64,000 bases of DNA from CALBPI01 sp963922335 (GTDB taxonomy: Bacteria > Pseudomonadota > Gammaproteobacteria > Steroidobacterales > Woeseiaceae): contig CAWUIB010000007.1 of NCBI GenBank assembly GCA_963922335.1, positions 124,001-188,000 of the forward strand, read 5' to 3'. Both the position numbers and the translations under genes were made by a program. The notes below the pieces were generated by a model. The model had not been told where the DNA came from. It was given only the letters and a program-made list of their open reading frames with translations, and made no database searches. This document shows, one piece after another, positions 1-10,129 of this stretch; position 1 is the stretch's first letter, and each line of letters begins with the position of its first letter.

Positions 1-1728
1 TTCAACCGCGGATTGTGGGTGAACAGCATCGGGCCAGAAGGGATTAAGGGTGACCTCGTTGAGGAAACCATGGGTGATGGCGTCGCAGTGCAGCGCATGT
101 GGCGCTGGCAAAGCCTGCAGGAGTTCCAACTCGACGACATCATCGAAGCACGTGAACTGCCAGGCAACGAAGACAAGGAAGCCTTCCTAGGTCTTGAGTG
201 GGTTGTTCCCGGTCACGAGCACAGCTCCAACACCATTTCTACTGGTCAGTATGATGCTATCGATCCAAACTCAGCGGCCATGGCGCAGTTTGAGTACTGC
301 TTCGGGCGTAACGCTGATGACACCAGTGGTGGTGCCGGACAGGGCTGGACTTGCGAGATTTCCGAGGAGAACAACAACAAGCTGATCACGCTTTTTGATG
401 GTCGCCCGGAGGAAGGAATTGCAGACTACAACTCTACGTTGGTAGGCGGCATCAACACCGACGACTCCGGTGACCACGTGAAATCAGTAGCTGCTGTTCT
501 GTGGGCTCAGGAGAACTTCCCTGGCGATGCAGTATCGGTACAAGCACATATCGAACGTCAGGGTGCATTCATCGAGGATGATGATGAAGGTTTCAACGTA
601 GAGCATCTTCGTGATGCGCACACAATGGCACCGGACATCAGCTTCGGTATGGAAACGCAGCCTGGTCACCAGCCCGCCTATGACCGCGGCACTTACGCCG
701 CTCGACGCCCTTCCTCAGGACTATGGACTTTTGGCGGCACCGGTTGCTATGGCGGAGCAGAAGCGGCCCGCCCTGGACTGGACTTCGACGGTAATCCTCT
801 GGATCCGGCTGAAGTGGCTGCTCTAGGTGTCACCACGTCCGACCTCCGCAAGGTAACAATATGTCGTCCAGGCATTCGCACAATGTGGGATGCGATGCTA
901 TCTGAAGGCCGCCGATTCTGGTTCTTCGCCAGCTCTGACTGGCACAATCGCGGCGCGTTCGGGCCGCTCGACTTCGAGTCCACGCTCGACTTCTACCCAG
1001 GTGAGTACCAAGAGCACTTCTCGTACGTGATCGACCGGCCTGAGCGTGATCCCGCTCAGGACATTATCGATTCGTTGCGCAGCGGTAACTCGTTCGCGGT
1101 GCAAGGCCAGCTGATCACCAGCAAGTTCAAGTTTGAAGCTTGTGCATCAAAACGCTGTGCCACCATGGGCGAGACGTTGGAGGTTCGTGACGGACAAGTC
1201 GTAACAGTACGCCTGCGTATGGTGGATCCCGACGGAGAGAACAACAGCCCGTACAAGTTCGATAACCCGTCCTTGAAGCAGATCGGTCTCGACGTGCCAA
1301 TCAGTGAACCTGTACTTGCACAAGTCGACCTCATCGCAGGTGCGGTAGGCGAATTCATCGAACCCACCGATCCTGAGTACTACAATCCGCTCGCACCAGA
1401 GACAACTCGAATCGAGAAGTCTTGGATCGGGTCAGAACTCGGTCGGTCTCGCAACGGCTCGATCAGCCTGACGTATCGGTTCCGTGCAGAAGGGGATAGC
1501 TACATTCGAGCACGTGGTAGCAATATTCCTGCTGGTACCCCCAACGAACGGGATATGGATGGAAACCCTCTGCCAGATAACCTCTCGGATAACATCCCTT
1601 GCGATGACGCAGCGTGCCCGCCGCATATCGCCGGTGTACTCGATGCTGACGTCGAAGCATGGTCTGATATCTGGTTCTACGCTAACCCGATTTTCATCGA
1701 AGTTACAGACGATGGTCGCGGCAAATAA
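1..1728 (+). CDS. DUF3604 family protein, 5' end cut by window
   Basis: The frame is open from the first base, so the protein begins before the window; about 575 C-terminal residues are visible. The sequence matches the DUF3604 family of large bacterial proteins of unknown function. Recognisable patches include GHEHSS near residue 70 of the visible part and SSDWHNRGAFGP near residue 310; their histidines and aspartates suggest a metal site (inference). No transmembrane segment is seen in the visible part; a signal peptide, if present, would lie upstream. It ends at a strong bidirectional hairpin and is convergent with the oxygenase gene. Family assignment is confident, function is not. Confidence 0.85.
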   Translation, partial: FNRGLWVNSIGPEGIKGDLVEETMGDGVAVQRMWRWQSLQEFQLDDIIEARELPGNEDKEAFLGLEWVVPGHEHSSNTISTGQYDAIDPNSAAMAQFEYCFGRNADDTSGGAGQGWTCEISEENNNKLITLFDGRPEEGIADYNSTLVGGINTDDSGDHVKSVAAVLWAQENFPGDAVSVQAHIERQGAFIEDDDEGFNVEHLRDAHTMAPDISFGMETQPGHQPAYDRGTYAARRPSSGLWTFGGTGCYGGAEAARPGLDFDGNPLDPAEVAALGVTTSDLRKVTICRPGIRTMWDAMLSEGRRFWFFASSDWHNRGAFGPLDFESTLDFYPGEYQEHFSYVIDRPERDPAQDIIDSLRSGNSFAVQGQLITSKFKFEACASKRCATMGETLEVRDGQVVTVRLRMVDPDGENNSPYKFDNPSLKQIGLDVPISEPVLAQVDLIAGAVGEFIEPTDPEYYNPLAPETTRIEKSWIGSELGRSRNGSISLTYRFRAEGDSYIRARGSNIPAGTPNERDMDGNPLPDNLSDNIPCDDAACPPHIAGVLDADVEAWSDIWFYANPIFIEVTDDGRGK

Positions 1729-1772
1729 TCGCCGATAGCAAAGCGCGAAACCCCGGTAACGGGAATAAGGGA

Positions 1773-1798
1773 GGGGCCGCAAATTGCGGCCCCTTTCT
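1773..1798. terminator. Bidirectional intrinsic terminator
   Basis: An 8-bp GGGGCCGC / GCGGCCCC stem with a 5-base AAATT loop is followed by TTTCTT on the + strand and preceded by an A/G run, so it can serve both the DUF3604 gene and the convergent oxygenase gene. Confidence 0.85.
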
Positions 1799-2421
1799 TA
1801 TGGCGCGAAGCTTACTTCGTAACCAAAACTCTTCAACCGGTCAGGAATTGCGTTCAAGGCCAACGAGATTCGCTGCCCCCCTTGATTCGGCGGCACACCG
1901 TGCAAGAGATAGGAAGGATAGAGCACAAGATCGCCCGGCTTCACGTCCGGTGCCATCCAGCGTTCTGCGTTGTACTTGTTCGCCTTGCCTTCTGCAGCAT
2001 CGTGTTTGAAGATAAATTCATTGGCGCCAGGGCTTTTAGAAAATATCGTGCGGGCGGACGCGTCCAACTCCGACAGGTAGACGATTCCGGATACAAAACT
2101 GTTGGCGTGAGTGTGCATGAATTGAGACCCACCGTGCTCCAACACGTTCATCCACATTTCCTTCACGGTCCAGTGAAACTCATCTCCAAGAAGCTGCTCA
2201 CCGAAGTGCGCGACCTCGGGAAGAACCGCCGATACTACCTCTCGGAAAAGCGGCTCAGTTTCGGGCCCCACCATTTCAGTGTGAGATAGTAAGCCAGTCC
2301 GGACATTGTCCTGTTTGTTGGTCGCGAGCGCGCGAGTCACTAACCTGTCCACCAATTCCCTTGGAATTACCGAGCGGCATAAGAGAAAAGGCGTAGGGAA
2401 GAGATCAATCATTTTTCGCAC
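1798..2421 (-). CDS. 2OG-Fe(II) oxygenase family protein (TIGR02466-like)
   Basis: A 207-residue cytoplasmic protein with the layout of the small putative 2-oxoglutarate/Fe(II) dioxygenases. The core has HTHANS (His103/His105), a strand SGIVYL, a second histidine in LLHGV (about residue 174) and an arginine in QRISLALN (about 184) expected to bind 2-oxoglutarate. The start is GTG, chosen because GAGGA lies 7 bases upstream; the in-frame ATG three codons later is badly spaced. The substrate is unknown. It is convergent with the DUF3604 gene and lies just downstream of the spermidine-synthase-like gene on the same strand, possibly co-transcribed. Confidence 0.8.
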   Translation of the reverse strand: MRKMIDLFPTPFLLCRSVIPRELVDRLVTRALATNKQDNVRTGLLSHTEMVGPETEPLFREVVSAVLPEVAHFGEQLLGDEFHWTVKEMWMNVLEHGGSQFMHTHANSFVSGIVYLSELDASARTIFSKSPGANEFIFKHDAAEGKANKYNAERWMAPDVKPGDLVLYPSYLLHGVPPNQGGQRISLALNAIPDRLKSFGYEVSFAP

Positions 2422-2456
2422 GTCTTCTTCCTCAGGAAAACTGGTCCACCTGCATA

Positions 2457-5042
2457 CTAATTCACCCTTGACAGAATAATTTCTCGTAGCTGATACGCCT
2501 GGGGTTGACCCGGTGCAACCTCAATGACCGCGTCGAGTAACCGAATAGCTTCCCGAGGTGAAGAATCCGAAAGCTGATAGGCGAGTTCTACCAACGGACG
2601 ATAAGCCGGCGTGAACTCAGCCGAGGTCTCAAGGATTTCAAGAAAGGGTTGCTCTAGCTGATCGACCATGACCCGAGGATCAGCTGATGGCGTAATTCGC
2701 ACGCCCAGATTCAGATAAGCGTCCCGAGCAGCCCAATAATTTTCGATGTCGCGATCAAAGCGATCCGAGTTCGACACCGAGAACCGCTGACCCGACGGCA
2801 TCTCAAGTCGATCTAACAAATCGATTAGTCTGACGTGCGCAGGCTCGGGTGCCGAATAGACGAAACCAGGCGCCATGTATGTAACCACCGGAAAGTTATC
2901 TGAATTCAGAGGCCCCTCGCCGGCAAACGAAGCCAACGCGTTGGAATCGGCAATCATCAGCCCGAAGAGATCCAAATCGCGTCCGATCTCAGCCGCGACA
3001 AGCGCTTCAGCTAACGATCGATCGTTGACTCGCTCGCGCAACCACCCGCGACGCGGCGAAGTTCCATCAACACGCCCTACGAGCCCAATAATCGGCTGCC
3101 CCAGACTGAAGTGCGCAAGGTAGGCCTCGCTGTTTGGGTAAACACTCTGGAAAGTACGAACGATTGTCGCGAGCGTCTCAAGATCAAGTTGAAACAATGG
3201 CAACCACTGGCAGTAGAGCCCATCGTCCGACAGGGTTCGTCGTATGGCTTCGAAGTGCTCGACCGTATAGAGCGACCCCGACCCATCGCGAGACGGATGG
3301 AACACCTCCCCAATGACAACGTCAAACCGATCCTCCGTAGTGCGGACAAACCGTCTGGCATCAGAGGCGAGCACATGAACGCTGTTCTGCTCCTGTCTTG
3401 CCTCCAAACCCGCATCAAAGTAACGGATCGCCGGGATCACTTCAGGAATGAGCTCCACACCCGTAGCGAAGAGGTCAGGATAAGCCGCGGAGGCCGCGAA
3501 AGTGGAGCCTGTCCCAAGGCCCAAGTACAACGCTGATTCTGGGCTCTGATGAAGCAACAGCGGGATATGAGTCTGTCTAGCATCCGAGAATCCCGTCGCC
3601 GAACTTCCCATTGTGAAGTGATCGTTGACCTTCAGATATCGTATTCCATTGCGATCGGTGACTACCCCAACTGATGCCATGACGCCATCTGTATATGTCA
3701 GGATTTCTCCACCTTCAGGCACGTCCATGATTCGAAGCGATGGCATAGCTAGGGCGAAAACGATCCCTCCCGCTAACGGTACAAACGCCAGTGGCCGCCA
3801 GTTACGGGAGCCACCACCAATCATTAGCAGATAGGACAAGGCAATTCCGACCAAGAGCAATTTGGGTCCTACCGCAGGTAGCAAGACGACCCCGAAAACC
3901 AGAGGAGAGAGAGCGGCCGCAAGCGTATTCACTCCAATTGCCTTTCCCACCCCATAACGCTCGCGAGCAGTTTGGGCAAGGTGGCCAAACAGTGCGCCCA
4001 TTACCATCGTCGGCAGTATGAACACCAAACCAGCAAGCAACATTTCACCACTGATGGCAGCAACGTAGCCATTGCCCGTCAATTCTGTGAGAAGCAAGTG
4101 GAGCGATTTCGAGAAGTACAGCACTACGGTCGACAGCAGCATACTGACTGACATCAAAATCAACAGAAAATGTAGCGTAGGCTCAAACTTGGCAGAGTCG
4201 GCTATGCGAGCGTAGAGCGCAGCGCCGCCAGCTGTGCCCACCAGGTAAATCGACAGCAGGCTCGCAAATGTAAACACCGTGTTCTCCAGCACTTGACTGA
4301 GTACTCGGATGACTACAACTTCAAAACCTATGGCCAGTAACCCGCTCAGTGCCAGCAAAGCCGTCAGACGCAACGGTGAAGGCTCCAAGACCGCCGAGTT
4401 TGGCGTTACAGGTTGAACCGTATTGTCGGCAACGCCTATCGCCAGTATCGCGCATAACAGGTTCACAGTTGCCAACATCAAGAGGGTTGCGTTGGTGCCA
4501 ACAGCCGGCATTATCAACGCTGTAGTCAGCAGTGTGCCGATAACCGCACCGAGGGTGTTCGCCGAATACAACTTTGCGACCCCAGCTTCAACGTGACGCT
4601 CGGCACCCAACACGCGCTCCAGGGACGGCAGCGTGCCGCCCATTGCCATGGTTGCCGGAAGTAACAAGACGAACGTCGCCCCGAAAGCGGTGAGCCAGTG
4701 GCCTGCTTGACTCGGTGCAGTACCCAGGGAGTGTGATACGAGCTCATTGAATGATGGAATGAGCCATATCAGAGCGATGGCCCAAAGCGCGATTACCATC
4801 TCTAGTGCCGCATACCAGCGCGCCGGTCGCCGGCTCCGACGCACTGGCCCATCGAGTAGCCAGGCACCAATTCCCAGCCCCGCGAAAAAAGCCGCAACTA
4901 CCGCGAGCACGGCCACGATCTCATGCCCGAGCGCCACTGATAGGGCGCGAGTCCAGGCGATTTCGTAACCGAGACCCGCAAACCCCGAAGCCAGCATCAA
5001 CATCATCAGGAACGTGGACTTTCCCGAATCTTGGCGCATCAT
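2457..5042 (-). CDS. Fused membrane (MFS-like) / spermidine synthase-like protein
   Basis: About 861 residues. The N-terminal half is a string of hydrophobic helices (FAGLGYEIAWTR near the start is typical of this family). The second half is a methyltransferase-fold spermidine synthase-like domain with YLGLGTGSTFAASAAYP as the nucleotide-binding glycine motif and GEVFHPSRDGSGSLYT as the catalytic-loop equivalent. A short TPR-like tail follows. The start at 5042 is preferred because GGGAGAGG sits 5 bases upstream of ATGATG; an ATG 12 codons earlier has no such site. These fusions are common in bacteria; aminopropyl transfer is not proven. The protein should sit in the inner membrane. Confidence 0.85.
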   Translation of the reverse strand: MMRQDSGKSTFLMMLMLASGFAGLGYEIAWTRALSVALGHEIVAVLAVVAAFFAGLGIGAWLLDGPVRRSRRPARWYAALEMVIALWAIALIWLIPSFNELVSHSLGTAPSQAGHWLTAFGATFVLLLPATMAMGGTLPSLERVLGAERHVEAGVAKLYSANTLGAVIGTLLTTALIMPAVGTNATLLMLATVNLLCAILAIGVADNTVQPVTPNSAVLEPSPLRLTALLALSGLLAIGFEVVVIRVLSQVLENTVFTFASLLSIYLVGTAGGAALYARIADSAKFEPTLHFLLILMSVSMLLSTVVLYFSKSLHLLLTELTGNGYVAAISGEMLLAGLVFILPTMVMGALFGHLAQTARERYGVGKAIGVNTLAAALSPLVFGVVLLPAVGPKLLLVGIALSYLLMIGGGSRNWRPLAFVPLAGGIVFALAMPSLRIMDVPEGGEILTYTDGVMASVGVVTDRNGIRYLKVNDHFTMGSSATGFSDARQTHIPLLLHQSPESALYLGLGTGSTFAASAAYPDLFATGVELIPEVIPAIRYFDAGLEARQEQNSVHVLASDARRFVRTTEDRFDVVIGEVFHPSRDGSGSLYTVEHFEAIRRTLSDDGLYCQWLPLFQLDLETLATIVRTFQSVYPNSEAYLAHFSLGQPIIGLVGRVDGTSPRRGWLRERVNDRSLAEALVAAEIGRDLDLFGLMIADSNALASFAGEGPLNSDNFPVVTYMAPGFVYSAPEPAHVRLIDLLDRLEMPSGQRFSVSNSDRFDRDIENYWAARDAYLNLGVRITPSADPRVMVDQLEQPFLEILETSAEFTPAYRPLVELAYQLSDSSPREAIRLLDAVIEVAPGQPQAYQLREIILSRVN

Positions 5043-5282
5043 GGCTACCTCTCCCGTCGCGCCGTGCATCACTGACACCGTTAACCTGCGAACCTTAAGC
5101 CATCCACTAGTGTGGAGGCTCTCCGTGACCGATTCATTACGTACACAAGCCGATTTTTCTTAAAGGCCGCCTTAGACACTGAGGTACCGCTGGACAATAA
5201 GGCGATCCTGCCTATGTCGCAGATGCAATCCACTGCACGATGTTTATCATTCACACACTGGTCACCGTAGGGGGAAAGTTCC

Positions 5283-6044
5283 ATGAATTGCAAAGCGTCA
5301 TCGTTCGTCCGCTTCCTGTCGCTGACCGGTTTGTTCTGCGCCTTGGACTCCCATGCCGCGCATGTCGAAGACCGGAGTTACTACCGGGCGCCACTGGCAA
5401 CAGACGGTATTGTCGTTGATGGCAGCGCGAACGATTCGGTGTGGTCGAACGCCGAGTGGCGCGTACTCGACCAGCGTTGGCTCGGACCCGAGTATTCGAA
5501 AGAGGACTTCGAGGGCCATTTCAAGATCGCGTGGACGAACGAGCGCGTGTTCCTCCTGGTCGAATTTACCGACGATATTCTGATCGATACGCACCGAAAT
5601 CCGCTGACACAGTACTGGGATGATGATTGTCTCGAGGTATTCATCGACGAAGACCACTCAGGAGGCGAGCATCAGTACAACCACAATGCGTTCGCCTATC
5701 ATTTTTCGCTGGACAATCAGGCGATTGATATTGGCACGGACGAGCAACCGCGAGCCTACAACGACCACATCTCGAGCGCATGGCGCCAACAGGGTGACAA
5801 GATCGTGTGGGAGGTGAGCATCGCGCTATACGACGATAACTTTGTCGACGATATGCCCGATCAAACGCCGCAAACACTAACGTCCGGCAAAATCATCGGC
5901 TTAATGGTCGCGTATTGCGACAATGACGGCAGCGAGATTCGCGAAAATTTCATCGGCTCAGAAACGGTCCCCTCGGGACCCACCGACCGTGGGTGGATCG
6001 ACGCAGGACTGTTTGGAACCGTAGAGCTCGTCAGTGCCGACTAG
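5283..6044 (+). CDS. Secreted protein with carbohydrate-binding family 9-like domain
   Basis: 253 residues. Residues 1-25 form a signal peptide ending DSHA-A. The rest looks like the beta-sandwich CBM9-like/sugar-binding domain: IVVDGSANDSVWSNAEW near residue 45, then WDDDCLEVFIDEDHSGG and an aspartate-rich strand pattern typical of calcium-containing CBM9 folds. No catalytic domain is attached, so it is likely a periplasmic or exported binding protein. It is followed after 21 bases by the pseudouridine synthase gene, perhaps on one transcript, though no functional link is obvious. Confidence 0.75.
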   Translation: MNCKASSFVRFLSLTGLFCALDSHAAHVEDRSYYRAPLATDGIVVDGSANDSVWSNAEWRVLDQRWLGPEYSKEDFEGHFKIAWTNERVFLLVEFTDDILIDTHRNPLTQYWDDDCLEVFIDEDHSGGEHQYNHNAFAYHFSLDNQAIDIGTDEQPRAYNDHISSAWRQQGDKIVWEVSIALYDDNFVDDMPDQTPQTLTSGKIIGLMVAYCDNDGSEIRENFIGSETVPSGPTDRGWIDAGLFGTVELVSAD

Positions 6045-6065
6045 GCGAGGCATCGCGGCACGCTG

Positions 6066-6875
6066 ATGAACGACACACTCGAGATTCATTTGCGTGTGCA
6101 CTCCTCCGGGGACAAGGCCGTCGATCTTCTGCACAAGGAAACGACGCTTCCAAAGCAGCGCATCAAACACGCGATGAATTGCGGCGCTGTTTGGTTAACG
6201 CGCGACTTCGGCACTGCAAGACTACGCCGTGCCACACGGAAACTGTTGCCGGGCGATGAGATTCATCTCTACTACAATCCGATCCTGCTCGGGGAGGCAC
6301 CCGAAGCGCCAGACCTGATCGCGGACGAACACGCCTTCTCGGTATGGTCCAAACCTGCGGGTTTGCGCTCGCAGGGCTCCAAATGGGGCGATCACTGCAC
6401 GGTCGTCCGTTGGGCGGAGAAGCACCTCACACCGACCCGGAATGGATTCACGGTTCACCGACTAGACCGAGCCGCCTCCGGTCTCATGGTGGTTGCCCAT
6501 ACCAAGCGTACGGCTGCGCATCTCGCGAATCAGTTTGCGGAGCGTGTTGTCGAAAAACGATATCGTGCGACAGTCCACGGAGATTGCTCCGAGATCGCAT
6601 TGCCATTGCGCATCGATCTACCGCTCGACGACAAGCCTGCGCTTTCGGAGGTTACGGCGGTCGAGGTCGCAGACGGTTCGTCGACGCTCGACATTCAAAT
6701 CGAAACCGGGCGTAAGCATCAAATTCGGCGACACCTCGCCGAGATCGGCCACCCGATTATCGGCGATCGACTCTACGGTGGCGCCGGCCCAGGCGACCCG
6801 GACCTTCAGCTGCGCTCGGTCTACCTCGCTTTCGACCACCCTGTATCGGGCGAACGTCTGGAGTATGCTCTTTAG
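6066..6875 (+). CDS. RluA-family RNA pseudouridine synthase
   Basis: 269 residues. The N-terminal ~70 residues have the S4-like RNA-binding pattern (KQRIKHAMNCGAVW). The catalytic domain carries the RluA signature HRLDRAASGL with Asp134 as the expected nucleophile, followed by KRYRATVHG and RKHQIRRHLAEIGHPI. It converts uridine to pseudouridine in rRNA or tRNA; the exact target cannot be read from sequence. Its end overlaps the DUF4240 start by 11 bases, suggesting translational coupling. Confidence 0.93.
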   Translation: MNDTLEIHLRVHSSGDKAVDLLHKETTLPKQRIKHAMNCGAVWLTRDFGTARLRRATRKLLPGDEIHLYYNPILLGEAPEAPDLIADEHAFSVWSKPAGLRSQGSKWGDHCTVVRWAEKHLTPTRNGFTVHRLDRAASGLMVVAHTKRTAAHLANQFAERVVEKRYRATVHGDCSEIALPLRIDLPLDDKPALSEVTAVEVADGSSTLDIQIETGRKHQIRRHLAEIGHPIIGDRLYGGAGPGDPDLQLRSVYLAFDHPVSGERLEYAL

Positions 6876-7515
6876 CGTGGGCTTCTACCCCGAAATTCTG
6901 CTTGCTGTTTTCCTTGGCTTTCTGTTCATCGCGTGGACACTTCGCCTCGCGTTTCAGGCTGGACTGAATTTTCCGGTTTACCCGGGCTTCTCGCCACTGC
7001 AAGGCACTGACACCGAAGACCTGATGGATGAAGACAAATTCTGGGCCCTCATCCAGAAAGCACGCAAGCGCAGTGGCAACAGTTACGAACGCCAAACCGA
7101 AATTCTGGTAGAGCTCCTGAAGGGAGAACGACCGGAAGAAATTGTGAGGTTTCAAAAGGCCTTCGTGGCGCTCCTGGATCGCACCAACCACTTTCGACTG
7201 TGGGAGCGTATCTATGCGCTGAACTGGGGGTGCTCTGACGACACTTTCCATTACTTCAGAACATGGTGGGTCGCCCAAGGCAAGAATAAATTCTACTGGA
7301 CCTTCCACCACCCGCGATTGCTGTACTTTGTCGCGATACGTGACTTCTTGGAGGCTTATGAAGGTATCGAGTATGCCGCTGATGCCGCATACAAGGACCT
7401 AACGGGCAAAGAACTGCCCCTGGATGAGCTCGGGATTGGCGATACTCGTGGCGAGCCGTTTTCCGAAGGCACCGCATTCTTAAAGTACCCGGAGCTCGCG
7501 TTCCTCGCCTGGTGA
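6865..7515 (+). CDS. DUF4240 domain-containing protein
   Basis: 216 residues. After a hydrophobic N-terminal helix (residues 5-25, ILLAVFLGFLFIAW) comes DEDKFWALIQKARKRSGN, the typical opening of DUF4240, followed by a helical domain rich in aromatic residues. The ORF stays open upstream, but ATG 6865 is preferred because GGAG precedes it and the upstream frame only overlaps the pseudouridine synthase. Function unknown. The short downstream hairpin ATTCGTT/AACGAAT at 7518-7534 lacks a T run. Confidence 0.8.
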   Translation: MLFSVGFYPEILLAVFLGFLFIAWTLRLAFQAGLNFPVYPGFSPLQGTDTEDLMDEDKFWALIQKARKRSGNSYERQTEILVELLKGERPEEIVRFQKAFVALLDRTNHFRLWERIYALNWGCSDDTFHYFRTWWVAQGKNKFYWTFHHPRLLYFVAIRDFLEAYEGIEYAADAAYKDLTGKELPLDELGIGDTRGEPFSEGTAFLKYPELAFLAW

Positions 7516-7589
7516 TATTCGTTGTCAACGAATCTCGCGGTTGACCGTTATATAAGAATAGACGCTCGTTTTCAGGTCAGAGGAGTTGC

Positions 7590-8951
7590 ATGCGAACGCT
7601 CGATACATTCCATGCTGTCAATCGATTTGGTCTTGGACCCACGCCGAAGGATGTCTTTTCGAAAGGTGATGATCCGCGCGGATGGGTGATCGACCAGATT
7701 GCAGATCACGAGACTCCGACCGTACTGCGTTCGTTCACCTCATCCGAAGAGATCATCAAGGGATTGCATGACGCGCGGATGGCCGGTGCCGGTGAGCTCG
7801 AAAAAATGGCATCCGACAACTATCGCAAGGCGTTTGCACCCGAGGTTATCGCGCGCAGCCGAGCAATGATCGAAACAGACGTGCCCTTTGCGGAACGCAT
7901 GGTCATGTTCTGGTCAAATCATTTCACGATCTCAAGAAGCAAAGCGATTGTTGGACCTGTGATTCCGGCGTATGAGCGTGAAGCCATTCGCCCCCACATT
8001 TTCGGACGTTTCTCGGAGATGCTGATCGCTGTGTGCCGCCACCCGGCCATGTTGAGCTATCTCGATAATGCCGCATCATTTGGCGAGAATTCCCGAGCCG
8101 GAAAACGTCGCCGCCGCCGCAGCGGCACCGAGAAGACGCTCAACGAGAATCTTGCTCGAGAGATCCTCGAACTCCACACGCTCGGTGTTGACGGTGGTTA
8201 CAGCCAAGCCGACGTCATCGAACTCGCCAAAGTGATTTCAGGCTGGAGTCACGGTGGCTTGAGATTCAAGTTCGAAAACCAGCCGGCGCATGGCCGATTC
8301 GAGTTCAAGCCCTATTTCCATGAGCCCGGTACCAAACACGTGCTCGGCAAGAAGTACCGGGAAGATGGGGAGAACGAAGGCACCGCCGTTCTCAGAGACC
8401 TTGCCAGACACCCTTCCACGGCAAAGTTCATCGCCACGAAGCTTGTGCGCCACTTTGTCGCAGATCGACCCGATCCTGCAGACGTCGACCAAATTGCCGA
8501 AGTATTCCTCGACAGCGAGGGCGATCTGGCCGAAACGTCTCGGGCCATCGTGGAACTGGATGCCGCATGGGAACAGCCCCTCAGCAAAGTGAAATCCCAT
8601 TACGAGTTTGTCATCAGTGTGAACCGAGCGATGGGGAACACCAAACCCCGACCACGCGATGTGTTTCAGGCCCTGCGCGAAATGGGGCAAATTCCGTTTT
8701 CAACCCCCTCGCCTGCGGGGTGGGGCGACGAGGCTAGCGACTGGGTCGCTCCCGAGGCACTTATGCGTCGTATCGAGTGGACACATCGGTTTTGTGCTCG
8801 ATTGCCATCAACGCTTGTACCCGCCAATGAGCTTGAGCGATTGCTCGGGCCGGTCGCATCGAAGGCACTCGCGTTGGAGGTTCAACGCGCTCCGTCGGGT
8901 ACCGACGCAATGACGTTGATTCTCGCCAGTCCCGAGTTCCAGAGGAGATGA
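7590..8951 (+). CDS. DUF1800 domain-containing protein
   Basis: 453 residues matching DUF1800: HAVNRFGLGPTP near the start, FWSNHFTISRSK around residue 110, NENLAREILELHTLGVDGGYSQADV around 185 and a helical C-terminus. These proteins almost always sit next to a DUF1501 protein, as here; the two are often linked to export of outer or surface material, but the mechanism is not known. The stop overlaps the next start (ATGA), so the pair is translationally coupled. No signal peptide is evident in this member. Confidence 0.93.
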   Translation: MRTLDTFHAVNRFGLGPTPKDVFSKGDDPRGWVIDQIADHETPTVLRSFTSSEEIIKGLHDARMAGAGELEKMASDNYRKAFAPEVIARSRAMIETDVPFAERMVMFWSNHFTISRSKAIVGPVIPAYEREAIRPHIFGRFSEMLIAVCRHPAMLSYLDNAASFGENSRAGKRRRRRSGTEKTLNENLAREILELHTLGVDGGYSQADVIELAKVISGWSHGGLRFKFENQPAHGRFEFKPYFHEPGTKHVLGKKYREDGENEGTAVLRDLARHPSTAKFIATKLVRHFVADRPDPADVDQIAEVFLDSEGDLAETSRAIVELDAAWEQPLSKVKSHYEFVISVNRAMGNTKPRPRDVFQALREMGQIPFSTPSPAGWGDEASDWVAPEALMRRIEWTHRFCARLPSTLVPANELERLLGPVASKALALEVQRAPSGTDAMTLILASPEFQRR

Positions 8952-10129
8952 ATATGGATCGTAGAGACTTCCTGACTGCGGGCGGCTGCGCGCTAGCCGG
9001 CACGGTCTGGTCCAGTCGACCTGCGTTCGCTTCGATCCCCGGTGACAATCGACTGGTGATTGTGTTGCTGCGTGGCGGCCTCGATGGACTTCACGCATTG
9101 GTGCCGCATAGTGACCCGAACTTTGCGCAGCTTCGACCACGGACGTTGGAAGCAATGACCACTGCTGGTGGGTACACCGATCTCGATGGCGACTTCGGAC
9201 TACACCACGCGCTGTCCGGGCTGATGCCGCTATATCGTCGGAAGGAATTGCTGCTGATTCCGGCGGCCAGCACGGTTTATCGGGAGCGATCACATTTCGA
9301 CGGTCAGAACCTGCTCGAAAACGGTAGCGGCAAACCCTATGGGGCCAACAATGGTTGGCTCAATCGTGCTATCAGTTCGCTGAACGTGGACGGTTCGCGT
9401 CTCGGCTTGTCGATCGGCCCGACGGTCCCGCTGATTCTTCAGGGCGACGCCAACGTTCAGACATGGTCAGACTCGAAGCTGCCGGATGTCGACGAGGACT
9501 TTATGCAGCGGGTTACACGCGCCTACAAGGAGGACCCGCTCTTTGCGCAAGCGCTGAGCGATGCACAAGGTGCTGTGCAGCCTGACATCAATATGATGGG
9601 GCTGAACAATCGGCGCGATCGCGAGTTTCCGCTCGCCGCGCGTGCCGCGGCCGATCTCCTGGCTCAAGAATCAGGACCGCGTATCGCGGTTCTGGAGCTC
9701 GGCGGTTGGGACACGCACTTTGATCAAGAGCGACGACTGACTGTACTGTTCGACAGTCTCGCAAAAGGCATCCTCGAACTACAGACCGGACTCGAGCAAC
9801 ACTGGAAGCATACGATCGTTGCGGTCGTTTCCGAATTTGGCAGAACGGCTGCCGAGAACGCGAATCGAGGCACAGACCATGGCACAGGCGGTCTCGCGAT
9901 GCTCGTCGGTGGTGCGGTGAATGGCGGACGCGTTGCCGGCAACTGGCCCGGGCTCAAGAAAGGAGATCTTTGGGAAGGCCGGGATGTGCGCCCGATGAAT
10001 CACTACGAGTCCATTTTCAAGTCGTTGGCGGCGGACCACCTCTCGGTCAGTCAACGTGCCATCGATACTTTGGTGTTCCCAGGCAACATCGATTTGAAGC
10101 CAGCTTCCAACATTCTGCGCAACGTCTGA
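8948..10129 (+). CDS. DUF1501 domain-containing protein, Tat-type signal
   Basis: 393 residues. The N-terminus has MDRRDFLTAGGCALAGTVW, a twin-arginine signal, so the folded protein is probably exported by Tat. The body matches DUF1501 (sulfatase/phosphatase-like superfamily): IVLLRGGLDGLH, SHFDGQNLLENG, LELGGWDTHFDQ, EFGRTAAENANRGTDHGTGG. The two possible ATG starts are only two codons apart. It is coupled to the DUF1800 gene upstream and is expected to work with it. Enzymatic activity is unproven. Confidence 0.93.
   Translation: MNMDRRDFLTAGGCALAGTVWSSRPAFASIPGDNRLVIVLLRGGLDGLHALVPHSDPNFAQLRPRTLEAMTTAGGYTDLDGDFGLHHALSGLMPLYRRKELLLIPAASTVYRERSHFDGQNLLENGSGKPYGANNGWLNRAISSLNVDGSRLGLSIGPTVPLILQGDANVQTWSDSKLPDVDEDFMQRVTRAYKEDPLFAQALSDAQGAVQPDINMMGLNNRRDREFPLAARAAADLLAQESGPRIAVLELGGWDTHFDQERRLTVLFDSLAKGILELQTGLEQHWKHTIVAVVSEFGRTAAENANRGTDHGTGGLAMLVGGAVNGGRVAGNWPGLKKGDLWEGRDVRPMNHYESIFKSLAADHLSVSQRAIDTLVFPGNIDLKPASNILRNV

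Noticed and set aside
6493..6864. N-terminal extension of the DUF4240 frame
   Set aside because: It only mirrors the pseudouridine synthase in another frame; ATG 6865 with GGAG fits the family.
7543..7560. Promoter TTGACC...TATAAG before the DUF1800 gene
   Set aside because: The two hexamers are too close together for a sigma70 promoter.
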